A stretch of DNA of 64,000 nt from Polaromonas sp. A23. Lineage in GTDB: Bacteria; Pseudomonadota; Gammaproteobacteria; Burkholderiales; Burkholderiaceae_C. Numbering within the stretch: position 1 is the stretch's first letter; each line of letters opens with the position of its first letter. The translations under genes were made by a program, and so were the position numbers. Location of the stretch: the NCBI RefSeq assembly GCF_002001015.1, contig NZ_MUNO01000004.1:1-64000 (forward strand), given 5' to 3'. The notes under the pieces were generated by a model. It was not told where the DNA came from, searched no databases, and saw only the letters and a list, made by a program, of their open reading frames with translations. Positions 16,143 to 24,702 of this stretch are shown piece after piece.

Positions 16143-17012
16143 ATGCAAGACAAGCCGTACCACTTAACCGCCGCTCACATGGCGGGCTGCTCGCCGCTGG
16201 TAGTGGACTCGCCGCACAGCTGGCTGGAATGGCCCGTCTCCACGCCGACCATCGCGCCCGCATCAGCGCTGCGCCGCACCTGTGATGCCTTTGTCGACGC
16301 AATCTGGGTGGAGGCAACCTGCGGGCGGGTACCCGTGCTGGCCGCGCGCTTTCATCGTGCCTGGATCGACGCCAACCGCGCGCGGGATGACATTGACCCG
16401 GCGTTGCTGGCGGGCCCCTGGCCGGACGCGCTGCGGCCGACCTTAAAGTCCGAACGCGGACAGGGCTTGGTCTGGCGCGATGCGCAGCCGGGCGTTCCTC
16501 TGTACGCGGCGTCGTTGGCACCGCAGGAAGTCCGTCGCCGCATCGAAGCACACCATGAGCCCTATCGCAAGGAGCTGGTTCGCCTGCATAAGGCTGCGCT
16601 GGAAAACCGTGGCTGGGTCTGCCATGTCAACGCGCATTCGATGAAAAGCGTGGGCAACGGCATGAACGACGACAACGGGCAACGTCGGCCCGATATCGTG
16701 CTCAGCGACCGGGATGGCACTAGCGCCGACCCTCGGCTGGTGCAGGCGCTGGCCGTTTCGTTGCGCGCACAGGGCCTGGGGGTGCAGATCAACTACCCCT
16801 ATCCGGGAGGCGACATTCTGCGCGTCTTCGGCGACCCCGCGCGCGGCTGTCACAGCCTGCAGGTGGAGATAAATCGCAGCCTCTACATGGACGAAGTCAA
16901 CGTCGCCCCGCACGCGGGGTATCCGCGGCTCGTCGAAGCGCTGCGGCATGCCGTGGACGAGCTGTCGGCGGATCTGGGGGGCGAACTGGGCCGCGCCTTG
17001 GGTCCTATTTAG
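16143..17012 (+). CDS. N-formylglutamate amidohydrolase family protein
   Basis: The family (HutG-type) hydrolyses N-formylglutamate to formate and glutamate with a zinc ion. ATG 16143, 7 nt after the preceding stop, gives 289 residues. Visible motifs are VVDSPHSW near the N-terminus, IDANRARDDIDP, HVNAHSMKS and QVEINRSLYMDE, matching the D-x-N-R and H-S metal and substrate sites. No other histidine-degradation gene is nearby, so the substrate here may be another N-formyl or N-acyl amino acid released by the upstream CocE-like enzyme. It closes the operon. Confidence 0.82.
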   Translation: MQDKPYHLTAAHMAGCSPLVVDSPHSWLEWPVSTPTIAPASALRRTCDAFVDAIWVEATCGRVPVLAARFHRAWIDANRARDDIDPALLAGPWPDALRPTLKSERGQGLVWRDAQPGVPLYAASLAPQEVRRRIEAHHEPYRKELVRLHKAALENRGWVCHVNAHSMKSVGNGMNDDNGQRRPDIVLSDRDGTSADPRLVQALAVSLRAQGLGVQINYPYPGGDILRVFGDPARGCHSLQVEINRSLYMDEVNVAPHAGYPRLVEALRHAVDELSADLGGELGRALGPI

Positions 17013-17180
17013 GCAGCGACACACGGCGCGTGCAAGAAACCGCTAAAGCGCCCATGAGGTCGAACCGCTGTTGCCAGTCGCACCGAAAATTGCGTAAACC
17101 GTCCCTTAAGTGCGGAGGTGGAATTAAGGGAGAAGGGCATGGGCCAATCGGGAGGGCTTCGTGTCCTAGCGGCGCAGTCA

Positions 17181-17522
17181 TCAAATCTTGACTTTGCCGC
17201 TCCAGATGTCTTTGTACATCGCCCAGTCGCCCATGAAGCTGTACAGCGGGCGCTTGAACGAAGCGGGCTTGTTTTTTTCAAAAACGAAGTGCCCAACCCA
17301 GGCAAAACCGTAACCACATAACAGGCCTGCCAGCAGCCACCAGGGGTTGCGCGTGACCACCAATGCGGCCAGACACAGCAGAGAAAGGCTGGAGCCTGCG
17401 AAGTGCAGGCGGCGGCAGGTGCGGTTGCTGTGCTCTGTCAGATAGAAGGGGTAAAACTCGGCAAAGCTCTTGAAGGCCTTGGCGTCTGCCGCAAGCGGCG
17501 CGGTGGGGGTGGTGCTGTCCAT
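17181..17522 (-). CDS. DUF962 / Mpo1-like membrane protein
   Basis: From ATG 17522 the protein has 113 residues (a longer frame to 17666 adds an implausible leader). Family blocks are FAEFYPFYLTEHSNRTCRRLHFAGSSL, the His-rich start, and YGFAWVGHFVFEKNKPASFKRPLYSFMGDWAMYKDI, with two membrane helices between. Yeast Mpo1 of this family is an Fe-dependent dioxygenase in fatty-acid alpha-oxidation; the bacterial role is unproven. It is divergent from the thioredoxin-like gene (61-nt gap). Confidence 0.8.
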   Translation of the reverse strand: MDSTTPTAPLAADAKAFKSFAEFYPFYLTEHSNRTCRRLHFAGSSLSLLCLAALVVTRNPWWLLAGLLCGYGFAWVGHFVFEKNKPASFKRPLYSFMGDWAMYKDIWSGKVKI

Positions 17523-17583
17523 GGGGGTGTCTCCGGAAGTCCTTGTGCAGGCCATCATAGCCACGCGGCCGCACAATTGCACC

Positions 17584-17967
17584 ATGCCTGATTCCTCCCT
17601 GTCCCAGCCCTCCGGGCCTGCTGCCCGGCGCTGGGTGGCCTGCCTGTGCGCCGACTGGTGCGGCACCTGCCGGGATTACCGGCCTGTGTTCGACCAGATG
17701 GCTGCGGAGCACCCGGGTATGCCTTTCCTCTGGCTGGACATTGAAGACCAAGCCGCACTGGTGGGTGATCTCGACATCGAAACTTTCCCCACCCTGCTGG
17801 TTGCCGACGGTGCCGCACTGCGCTTCGCCGGCCCGATGCTGCCGCATGCGGGCACGCTGGCGCGTCTGCTGGATTCGCTTGAGGCCAAAGGAACTGCCAT
17901 CCCCGTGGCCGATGCGGCCCTGGGAGCCTTGGTGCAGGCGTTGTACCGGCAGCTCAGTTCAGCGTGA
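17584..17967 (+). CDS. Thioredoxin-like protein
   Basis: This 127-residue thioredoxin-fold protein has the active site ADWCGTCRDY (W-C-G-T-C, a variant of WCGPC) and the cis-Pro loop ETFPTLLVADG. It lacks a signal peptide, so it is cytoplasmic. It probably reduces disulphides in unknown partner proteins. Its last 9 nt overlap the convergent P450 gene. Confidence 0.85.
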   Translation: MPDSSLSQPSGPAARRWVACLCADWCGTCRDYRPVFDQMAAEHPGMPFLWLDIEDQAALVGDLDIETFPTLLVADGAALRFAGPMLPHAGTLARLLDSLEAKGTAIPVADAALGALVQALYRQLSSA

Positions 17968-19260
17968 ACTGGTGCTGAAGGGTGCTTTCAAAAATCCCCT
18001 GAAGCGGGCCCGGCCGCCGCGTGTGGGTGCGGCCGTGAGCCGGTAGTCCGGGAAACGCTGCAGGAAACGGCCGATGGCGATGCGGCCCTCCAGCCGCGCC
18101 AGGCTCAGGCCGGCGCACTGGTGGATGCCGAAACCGAAAGCGAGGTGGCGGTTTTCCTGGCGCGCCAGGTCCAGCTGCTCGGGGTGGGCAAACTGCGCCG
18201 GGTCGCGGTTGGCCGCACCTATGCACAGGGTCAGCAGCGCACCTTCGGGCAGGTCCACGCCGCCGACGGTGCAGGCCTTGAGAGCGCGCCGGTTGCCCAG
18301 CTGGTTGGACGACTCAAAACGCAGAAATTCGTCGATTTCCATAGGCAAATCGGCCGTTGGCCCTTGTAGGCCGGGCGCAGACAGCTTCACTTTTGATAGC
18401 AAATGCTGCTTCGCCGCCGGCCACTCCTGCAGCGCCACCAGCGCGTTGCCGATCAGGTTGGTGGTGGTCTCGTGGCCGGCGTTGAGGATGAACACACAGT
18501 TTTGCAGCAGTTCGGTTTCGCTGAGTTTTTCGCCCGCATCCTCGCCCTGGATCAACCGCGTCAGCACGTCGTGCTCCGGATCACCGGGATGCCTGCGGCG
18601 TTCGGTGACCAGCGTTGTCAGATAAGCGGTGAACTCGCTGACGCTGCGGTTGCCCAGCGCTTCCTGCTCCGCCGTGAGCTTGGGCTCCAGCGCGCCGAGG
18701 ATGGCCAGCGACCATTCGCGCAGCGGTCCGCGGTCAGCATGCGGCACGCCCAGCAGGTTGCCGATGATCTCCACCGGAATCGCCGAGGCAAAGTCTTCAA
18801 TCAGGTCGCCACCGCCCTTGGCCTCCATGGCGTCCAGCAGGCCGTCCACCAGCGTGATGAGGCCCGGCTCCATGTCGGCAATCGCCCGGCGTGTCAGCGC
18901 GCCCATGATCAGCTTGCGCACCCGCGTGTGCAGCGGCGGATCGTTGAACACCAGGCTGGTCGTGTGGTGCTCCAGAAGCGGCGCGCCGGCGCCGTACTTG
19001 GGCGTGAACTCCACTTTCTTGTCCGAGCTGAAGGTCTGCGCGTCGCGGTACACCGCCACCAGGTCGGCGTAGCGGGTCAGGAAATAGGAGCCATCGGGCA
19101 TGCGCCGCACTGGCTCGGTTTCGCGCAGCCGGGCGTAGACGGGGTAGGGGTTGGCGTAGAAGTCCGGGGGCAGGGCGCGCAGATCGAGGCTGGCGGCGAT
19201 GTCCGCGGCCCGCTGCCCGGACAGCAGTGGTGTGATCTCGAATGGGACCGGATGGGGCAT
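17959..19260 (-). CDS. Cytochrome P450 carrying an in-frame family B insertion
   Basis: A soluble bacterial P450 monooxygenase, 433 residues. The I-helix oxygen-activation motif is AGHETTTN, the ExxR helix is EFLRFESSNQLGNRRA, and the heme-Cys loop is FGFGIHQCAG. The substrate is unknown and no ferredoxin gene is adjacent. Just before the ExxR helix the residues LLSKVKLSAPGLQGPTADLP are encoded by a family B repeat (18347-18403), where related P450s normally have a short linker. If functional, the insert must be tolerated as a surface loop. Confidence 0.92.
   Translation of the reverse strand: MPHPVPFEITPLLSGQRAADIAASLDLRALPPDFYANPYPVYARLRETEPVRRMPDGSYFLTRYADLVAVYRDAQTFSSDKKVEFTPKYGAGAPLLEHHTTSLVFNDPPLHTRVRKLIMGALTRRAIADMEPGLITLVDGLLDAMEAKGGGDLIEDFASAIPVEIIGNLLGVPHADRGPLREWSLAILGALEPKLTAEQEALGNRSVSEFTAYLTTLVTERRRHPGDPEHDVLTRLIQGEDAGEKLSETELLQNCVFILNAGHETTTNLIGNALVALQEWPAAKQHLLSKVKLSAPGLQGPTADLPMEIDEFLRFESSNQLGNRRALKACTVGGVDLPEGALLTLCIGAANRDPAQFAHPEQLDLARQENRHLAFGFGIHQCAGLSLARLEGRIAIGRFLQRFPDYRLTAAPTRGGRARFRGFLKAPFSTSSR
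18347..18403 (-). repeat. Family B repeat, copy 2, inside the P450 coding sequence
   Basis: GGCCGTTGGCCCTTGT followed by CCGGGCGCAGACAGCTT and TTTTGATAGCAAA matches the intergenic copies (2145, 31922, 43339) block by block. Here the frame stays open and encodes about 19 residues of the P450. Confidence 0.75.
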
Positions 19261-19387
19261 ACGTGAATTCTGGCACGATGCTTTTTTGCTAGGAGAACAT
19301 TGATCCGCGATGTTGAGAGCGAATACTCTCCGCTTATAGTTGCGCTTGCCATCTCAAAAGAAACTAAAAAGCCCTCGGGAGGGGTAT

Positions 19388-19972
19388 ATGAAGAACATAC
19401 TTTCCATTCTTGCAGCCGCAGCTATTTCTGGGTGTGCATCGGGTCCACTGGATGTTCCCGGAACTTTTCTTCCTCCGCAACATTACCAGGCATTGGCGTC
19501 CGCACCGCTGTGTTGCAAGTCATATGGCGACATTCATTACGCTCCTTTGCAGCGCGGGAGGACAAGCGATGCACTGGTTTTGCCAACATCACCAGTGTTT
19601 GAGTTCGACGGCAGGCGCAGTTTTTTTGCGGCTTTTGAATTGGCGGGTGGAGTAAACCGGATATTGACGGTCACCACCGAACCGGTGAATCTGACGTGGA
19701 ATCCGGTCGGCCATGTGATGGTGCCTTCAGTGCTGTTTCTTGATCCTGACCACAAAAAAATTGAGCTTGTGCAACCGCAGTATGCAGTCCAGGCGAAAGA
19801 GCCTGGAGCACGGGCACTCTTGACCGTTCCGAATGGCGCCCGGTATGCGGTATTGCTAAGCGGCACCGGCACTTCAGGTATTTCATGGCCTGATAGCGAC
19901 CAGCGGTCTGGACAGCTTTTTATCAGGAGTGGGCCGACAGGAAAAATCGGTGTATTGCTGTTGGGGGGATGA
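19388..19972 (+). CDS. Lipoprotein, possibly MalM-like
   Basis: ATG 19388 gives 194 residues with a lipoprotein signal (MKNILSILAAAAISGC, lipobox I-S-G-C, modified Cys at residue 16). An in-frame ATG at 19340 would put a charged stretch before the signal and is rejected. The mature part, with CCKSYGDIHYAPL, PVFEFDGRRSFFAAFEL and a beta-rich rest, loosely resembles maltose-operon periplasmic protein MalM; this is tentative, since no maltose genes are nearby. It overlaps the frame of the next lipoprotein gene closely and is probably co-transcribed with it. Confidence 0.65.
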   Translation: MKNILSILAAAAISGCASGPLDVPGTFLPPQHYQALASAPLCCKSYGDIHYAPLQRGRTSDALVLPTSPVFEFDGRRSFFAAFELAGGVNRILTVTTEPVNLTWNPVGHVMVPSVLFLDPDHKKIELVQPQYAVQAKEPGARALLTVPNGARYAVLLSGTGTSGISWPDSDQRSGQLFIRSGPTGKIGVLLLGG

Positions 19973-20004
19973 AATTGGCGGAACTACGGAAAGGAGAGGG
20001 AAAA

Positions 20005-20508
20005 ATGATTAATGCTATGAAGATTGTTGGTGGACTTTTGCTTGGGCTGTCTCTGCACGGTTGTGCAACTTATAAGCCGGTTCCCGAGGGCTACACAGGA
20101 CCGGTGGCGGTCGTGGCGGACTCCGGTACGCCGGGTGATGGAAGAAAATCAGTGATTTTTGCCATGATGGATGTGGACGGCCAAGCCATTTCCACCAGCT
20201 TTGGTGCTTCGGCGAGCGCGAGCTACGGCCAAGGTGCCTCGCTGACGACCCGGTTTATTGCCCGTCCTGTTCCGGCCAAGCCCATGAAGGTCAGGTTGAA
20301 GGGGTCACACATCACAGGCGCACCTATCCATGCCATGGCCAGCCAGATTGCGGGCACTTTTTTCTCGGTGGAGGGCGTGGTGGACTTCACCCCCGTAGCC
20401 GGCGGAAGCTACGTTGTTAAAGGCGAGCTGAAGAAGGGGGCGTCTTCGGTTTGGATCGAAGACCGCGCAACCGGCTTGCCCGTCACTGAAAAAATCGTCG
20501 AGAAATAA
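20005..20508 (+). CDS. Hypothetical lipoprotein
   Basis: ATG 20005 follows a strong GGAAAGGAGAGGG site. The signal MKIVGGLLLGLSLHGC has a lipobox L-H-G-C. The mature domain (about 145 residues) is beta-rich with TGPVAVVADSGTPGDGRKSVIFAMMDVDG and AGGSYVVKGELKKGASSVWIEDRATG, resembling outer-membrane-anchored lipoproteins of unknown role. It follows the preceding lipoprotein gene by 32 nt in the same direction. Confidence 0.65.
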   Translation: MINAMKIVGGLLLGLSLHGCATYKPVPEGYTGPVAVVADSGTPGDGRKSVIFAMMDVDGQAISTSFGASASASYGQGASLTTRFIARPVPAKPMKVRLKGSHITGAPIHAMASQIAGTFFSVEGVVDFTPVAGGSYVVKGELKKGASSVWIEDRATGLPVTEKIVEK

Positions 20509-20590
20509 GCGGAGCCGCTGCTGGCTGAGCCACTCGCTCAGGTCCGCAGAAAATCCCGCAGCACGCGATATGCGCAGGCGGTGGACAGCG

Positions 20591-20917
20591 TCAGGCGGCT
20601 TTCTTCGCCCAGGCGCTGCACCAGCCCTTGGCCGCGACCTGCTTGCCGGCGAACAGGGGGCAAGCTGCTGCCGCGTCGGTCGTCTTGCCTTGGTACAGCG
20701 CGCAGTTGGCGCAGTTCTGCCCGGCGGCGTACTTGGGGTATTTCTTGGTGTCGGTCTTGCTGCCGTCGGCCTTGTAGCCCAGGGCAACGGCGTTGGCGTC
20801 GGTGTCCTTGACCATGGGCGCCGCTGCCGTCTGGGACAGCGCCAGACTGCTGGCAGTCAGCGCTCCGCTGGCGGTAAGGGCGTGGATCACAAAGGTGCGG
20901 CGTGTGGTAGGTGTCAT
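20591..20917 (-). CDS. High-potential iron-sulfur protein (HiPIP) with Tat signal
   Basis: HiPIPs are small periplasmic one-electron carriers between the bc1 complex and photosynthetic reaction centres or terminal oxidases. From ATG 20917 the 108-residue precursor has a twin-arginine leader (TTRRTFVIHALTASG) and the four cluster cysteines in the family spacing: C-A-N-C, then A-A-C-P-L-F, then G-W-C-S-A-W. The mature length, about 75 residues, fits the family. Confidence 0.9.
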   Translation of the reverse strand: MTPTTRRTFVIHALTASGALTASSLALSQTAAAPMVKDTDANAVALGYKADGSKTDTKKYPKYAAGQNCANCALYQGKTTDAAAACPLFAGKQVAAKGWCSAWAKKAA

Positions 20918-21052
20918 GGCAATCGTGGATGTAGTTGTATGTAAGGCTTTGCCACTGTACCGGCCGGTCACCACCGGAACTTGATGGTAATCAACAGATG
21001 AGCGCATTCTCCGGACGTCCCCGACGCGCGGCGCCGCGCTTTGCCCTTCATG

Positions 21053-21874
21053 TCACGGATTTTTCAGAAAATCCCGCATCGCAAACAGTGTTTCTTCGGG
21101 CGCCTCGGTCATCTGGTGGTGGCCGACCGGGACGCTGACCAGCTGCACGGTTTTGCCGCTGGCCTGCGCTTTGGCTATCAGCGGCTGTGCCGCTTTGGCC
21201 TGCGTCATCTGGTCCTGTGCGCCCAGCACAAAGAGAACAGGGCAGGTGATCTGCGCGATGGCGTTGTCGCCGTTGGCATAACTGTCGCAAGCCTTGAAGC
21301 CGCGGTGGAACACGTTGGCTTTGGTGTTGCTGGCCAGCACGCGCCGGCCCAGGGCCATGCTGGCGCCATAGACCCAGGTGCCCGGGCCCAGCGCCGAGGG
21401 CGGCGCGGCCAGGGTGCTGCGAGAAAACACATTGACCATGGTCAGGGCCTTCAGGGGTTCGTTCAGGGCGGCGTCAAGCAACACCTGCGAGACCTTCATC
21501 GGGTAAGCGGTGCCGACCAGCACGAGGTGGCTCACGCGCTCTTTCAACCGGGATGCGGCTTCCAGCGCAATCAGTGAACCCCAGCTGTGGCCAACCAGGG
21601 CCGCGCGCTGGACGCCGGCTGCATCCAGCAGCGCAATCACGAATTCCGCGGCTTCTTCCACGCTGGCGGGCGCTTCGCCCCCGCTTTTGCAGTGGCCCGG
21701 CAAGTCCACCGCGAGCACGTTCCAGCCATGGTTGGCGAGGTAGCGGCTTTGCAAAGCCCAGACACTGTGGTCGTTGATCACGCCGTGGATGAAAACCACG
21801 CTAGGTTTGGCGGCGTCAAAAGGTTTGCCGCCGGTGTAGCAATAGGTGTTGTGGCCGTTGACTTGCAAATACAT
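21053..21874 (-). CDS. Alpha/beta hydrolase
   Basis: A cytoplasmic alpha/beta-fold hydrolase of 273 residues from ATG 21874, which follows AGGAAACAAAA (the frame is open to 21916). It has the oxyanion block VVFIHGVINDHSVW, the nucleophile elbow G-H-S-W-G-S in ALVGHSWGSLIALEAA, the acid in FVLGAQDQMTQ and the terminal His in VPVGHHQMTEAPEE. The substrate is unknown. A family C palindromic repeat lies directly upstream. Confidence 0.85.
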   Translation of the reverse strand: MYLQVNGHNTYCYTGGKPFDAAKPSVVFIHGVINDHSVWALQSRYLANHGWNVLAVDLPGHCKSGGEAPASVEEAAEFVIALLDAAGVQRAALVGHSWGSLIALEAASRLKERVSHLVLVGTAYPMKVSQVLLDAALNEPLKALTMVNVFSRSTLAAPPSALGPGTWVYGASMALGRRVLASNTKANVFHRGFKACDSYANGDNAIAQITCPVLFVLGAQDQMTQAKAAQPLIAKAQASGKTVQLVSVPVGHHQMTEAPEETLFAMRDFLKNP

Positions 21875-21911
21875 TTTTGTTTCCTGTCCCTGTGTGGGTG
21901 TCTCTATGGCT

Positions 21912-21991
21912 GTCATCCCGAACTCGATCCGGGATCCATGGCTACGCTCTCACTCAGTGCGGCATGGATTGCGGGTCAGGCCCGCAATGAC
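21912..21991. repeat. Family C palindromic repeat, copy 1
   Basis: GTCATCCCG and CGATCCGGGATCC on the left, with CGCAATGAC on the right, form an imperfect palindrome. Related sequence begins at 55998 and 58334. It lies between metY and the hydrolase gene. Confidence 0.7.
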
Positions 21992-22002
21992 AAGCTTGAT
22001 GT

Positions 22003-23298
22003 TCATGCCTTTTCAGCCGCCTTCAGCGCCCGCTTCAGGTCGTCGATCAAATCGTCCGGGTCTTCCAGGCCGATGGACAGGCGGATGGTGCCCTGCGTGA
22101 TGCCGGCGCCCGCCAGCGCTTCGTCGGTCATGCGGAAGTGCGTAGTGCTGGCCGGGTGAATCACCAGGCTGCGGCAGTCGCCGACGTTGGCCAGGTGGCT
22201 GAACACCTTGAGGGTTTCGATGAAGGCCTTGCCCTGCTCGCGGTTGCCCTTGATATCGAAGCTGAAGACCGAACCGGCGCCGCGCGGCAGCAGTTTTTTG
22301 GCCAGCGCGTGGCTGGGGTGGCTTTCCAGCATCGGGTGGCCGACGCGCGAGACCATCGGGTGGCTGGCCAGGAAGGCCACCACTTTTTCGGTGTTGGACA
22401 TGTGCCGCGCCATGCGCAGGGGCAGGGTTTCAATGCCCTGCAGGATCAACCAGGCGGTGTGCGGGCTCATGCAGGCGCCGAAGTCGCGCAGGCCTTCCCG
22501 GCGGGCGCACAGCAAAAAGGCGCCGACGGTGCTTTCTTCGCTGAACACCATGTTGTGAAAGCCGTCATAGGCCTCGGTCAGCTCGGCGAACTTGCCGGAC
22601 TTTTCCCAGTCGAAGCTGCCGCCGTCAACCACAATGCCGCCAATGACGGTGCCATGGCCGCTTAAAAACTTGGTGGCCGAGTGGTAGACCAGGTCGGCGC
22701 CGTGGTCGAAGGGCTTGACCAGCCAGGGCGAAGTCAGCGTCGAGTCCACCAGCAGCGGCACGCCGGCTTCATGTGCGATGGCGGAGACGGCGGGCATGTC
22801 CAACACGTCCAGCCCGGGGTTGCCCACGGTTTCGCCGAAAAAGAGCTTGGTGTTGGGCCGTACCGCTGCGCGCCACCCGTCAATGTCGCCGGGCTTGACG
22901 AAAGTCGTCTCAATGCCGAAGCGACGCATGGTGTAGTGCAGCAGGTTCTGGCTGCCGCCGTACAGCGCGGTCGAGGCGACGATGTGCGAGCCCGCACCCA
23001 TCAGCGTGGCAATGCTCAGGTGCAGCGCCGCCTGACCGCTGGCCGTGGCAATCGCGCCTATGCCGCCTTCCAGCGCGGCCACGCGCTGTTCCAGCACCGC
23101 GTTGGTCGGGTTGCTGATGCGCGAATAGACATGGCCGGCGCGCTCCAGATTGAACAGGCTGGCGGCGTGGTCGCTGGACTCGAAGACAAACGAGGTCGTC
23201 AGGTGGATGGGCACGGCGCGCGCGCCGGTGGCCGGGTCGGGCGCGGCACCGGCATGCAGGGCCAGTGTGTCAAAGCCCGGGTCAGAGTAACCAGACAT
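22003..23298 (-). CDS. metY: O-acetylhomoserine sulfhydrylase / Cys-Met metabolism PLP enzyme
   Basis: This PLP enzyme probably makes homocysteine from O-acetylhomoserine and sulfide. ATG 23298 follows GGAGACACC and gives 431 residues, the MetY length; cystathionine synthases are shorter. Motifs are GFDTLALHAG at the N-terminus, YSRISNPTNAVLEQRVAALEGG, the aspartate and serine before the cofactor lysine, and HSATKFLSGHG with the PLP lysine. A MetZ (O-succinylhomoserine) specificity cannot be excluded. No SAM riboswitch was recognised upstream. Confidence 0.88.
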   Translation of the reverse strand: MSGYSDPGFDTLALHAGAAPDPATGARAVPIHLTTSFVFESSDHAASLFNLERAGHVYSRISNPTNAVLEQRVAALEGGIGAIATASGQAALHLSIATLMGAGSHIVASTALYGGSQNLLHYTMRRFGIETTFVKPGDIDGWRAAVRPNTKLFFGETVGNPGLDVLDMPAVSAIAHEAGVPLLVDSTLTSPWLVKPFDHGADLVYHSATKFLSGHGTVIGGIVVDGGSFDWEKSGKFAELTEAYDGFHNMVFSEESTVGAFLLCARREGLRDFGACMSPHTAWLILQGIETLPLRMARHMSNTEKVVAFLASHPMVSRVGHPMLESHPSHALAKKLLPRGAGSVFSFDIKGNREQGKAFIETLKVFSHLANVGDCRSLVIHPASTTHFRMTDEALAGAGITQGTIRLSIGLEDPDDLIDDLKRALKAAEKA

Positions 23299-23513
23299 GG
23301 TGTCTCCAGGAAAATTGGGGGGAGCGGCATTCACACTGAAACAAATCGAGGTGGCCTGCCAGCGGATTGTGGGCTATATTTGAACTGAATTTCCCTCGGG
23401 GACGTACCGGGAGAATACCCAGACATGAGACAGAAAATTCAGGACACGCGACATGGTTTGGAGTGGTCGACGCCCAAGCAGTCCCGAAACCAATTGAAAT
23501 ACAGGAGATCACC

Positions 23514-23978
23514 ATGAAAGTACTCGACATCCTGCGCGTCAAAGGCAACACGCTTTTTACCGTACAGCCCAATGAACCCCTGTCCAAGGCGACACAAATC
23601 ATGGCGGAGAAAGACATCGGGTCCCTCGTCGTCATGGAGCACGGTGATTTGGTGGGCATGCTGACTTTCCGGGAAGTGATTCTGTGCCTCGTCAAAAACG
23701 GCGGCGAAATTGGCACCACGCTGGTACGCACAGCCATGGACGACGCGCCACTGACCTGCACGCCAGACACCGAGATCGACGAAGTACGCCGGATGATGCT
23801 GGGCCGCCATGCGCGCTACATGCCCGTGCTCAACAAGAAAGTCCTCGAAGGTGTGATCTCGTTTTATGACGTCGCCAAGGCCGTAGTCGATGGCCAGAAC
23901 TTCGAGAACAAGATGCTCAAGGCCTACATTCGCGACTGGCCTTCTGAAGAAGACGAGACGCCAGAGACCAAGCTCTGA
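23514..23978 (+). CDS. Tandem CBS-domain protein
   Basis: This 154-residue protein consists of two CBS motifs: residues about 10-60 (FTVQPNEPLSKATQIMAEKDIGSLVVMEHGDLVGMLTFREV) and about 75-125 (TCTPDTEIDEVRRMMLGRHARYMPVLNKKVLEGVISFYDV). CBS pairs bind adenine nucleotides and act as energy sensors, but the partner is unknown. AGGAGATCACC precedes ATG 23514. It is divergent from metY. Confidence 0.88.
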   Translation: MKVLDILRVKGNTLFTVQPNEPLSKATQIMAEKDIGSLVVMEHGDLVGMLTFREVILCLVKNGGEIGTTLVRTAMDDAPLTCTPDTEIDEVRRMMLGRHARYMPVLNKKVLEGVISFYDVAKAVVDGQNFENKMLKAYIRDWPSEEDETPETKL

Positions 23979-24065
23979 AGGTCGGTAGAGTTTCTTCCCG
24001 AGGCTGATTCGGGGGTCTCTTTCTTTCAACTGTGCGTGGTGTGCCAGCTGGCCGGGGGTAGCCCG

Positions 24066-24542
24066 GCGGCTACTCACTTTCTTTTGCGTCGCCAAAAGAA
24101 AGTAAGCAAAGAAAAGGCGACCCCGCTGCCCGCGTCCCTCCGCTTTGCTGCGGACAACCTGCGGTGCTCGGTCCAGCCGGGGCCGGGCTCGAACTCGCTA
24201 CGCTCAGACAATCGCCCGTCCTTATCCGGCTGGACCTCCGCTCCTCGGCGCAGTCAGAAGGGGTGGGGAGCGGAAACGGGCTCGGGCTCCGGCAGGACGC
24301 GCTTCGCGCGTCCTGCCTCCCCGCATTCGCATCCGAACCCCCCACCCGTCGGGCTGGGCCGAGGAGCGCAGGCAAAAGCGGATCAGGGCTCGCGATTGTC
24401 TGAGCCGAAGGCGAGTTCGAGCGAGACCCCGCTTTTGGCGAGCACCGGAGGTTGCCCGTAGCGAAGCGCAGGGACCCAGACCATCGGGTCGCCTTTCTTT
24501 TCCTTAGGTTTCTTTGGCGAAGCAAAGAAAAGTAAGTCGCCC
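24066..24542. repeat. 477-bp near-symmetrical inverted repeat (long hairpin element)
   Basis: The two arms (about 238 nt each) pair around position 24304. The centre is the perfect hairpin GGCAGGACGCG / CGCGTCCTGCC. Further out GCTCGAACTCG (24187) pairs with CGAGTTCGAGC (24412), AGACAATCGC with GCGATTGTCT, and GGCGACCC (24117) with GGGTCGCC (24486). The constant coordinate sum (about 48608) means few net indels. Open frames on both strands give similar Arg/Ser/Pro-rich peptides and look spurious. The element fills most of a 724-nt gap between the CBS gene and phaZ. Confidence 0.85.
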
Positions 24543-24598
24543 GCCGGGGCGAGTCCCGGCTTGCTGGATGACCCACAGCCGCACAAGCGTGCACAGGC

Positions 24599-24622
24599 TT
24601 CGACAAGCTCAGCCCGAACGGT
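24599..24622 (+). repeat. Family D short repeat, copy 1
   Basis: TTCGACAAGCTCAGCCCGAA followed by CGG is a short GC-rich repeat also present twice in inverted order at 63084-63153. It is of a type widespread in proteobacterial genomes. Confidence 0.7.
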
Positions 24623-24632
24623 GCAGCAATCA

Positions 24633-24690
24633 AAAATGCTACAAATTCAATAGCTGACTATGCCCGAACACAAAGGGCTGGAGAGCGATC
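24633..24690 (-). repeat. Family B repeat, copy 3
   Basis: On the minus strand AGCCCTTTGTGTTCGGGC is followed by AGTCAGCTATTGAATTTGTA and GC, with the terminal GCTA...TAGC hairpin. It lies directly after the phaZ stop codon. Confidence 0.7.
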
Positions 24691-24702
24691 TTCTTCAGAG
24701 AT

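Noticed and set aside
23299..23513. SAM or SAH riboswitch upstream of metY
   Set aside because: No conserved core or convincing stem arrangement was recognised in the divergent metY leader.
24036..24633. Open frames on both strands in the 477-bp palindrome
   Set aside because: They encode similar low-complexity peptides simply because the DNA is an inverted repeat; no ribosome site or domain is visible.
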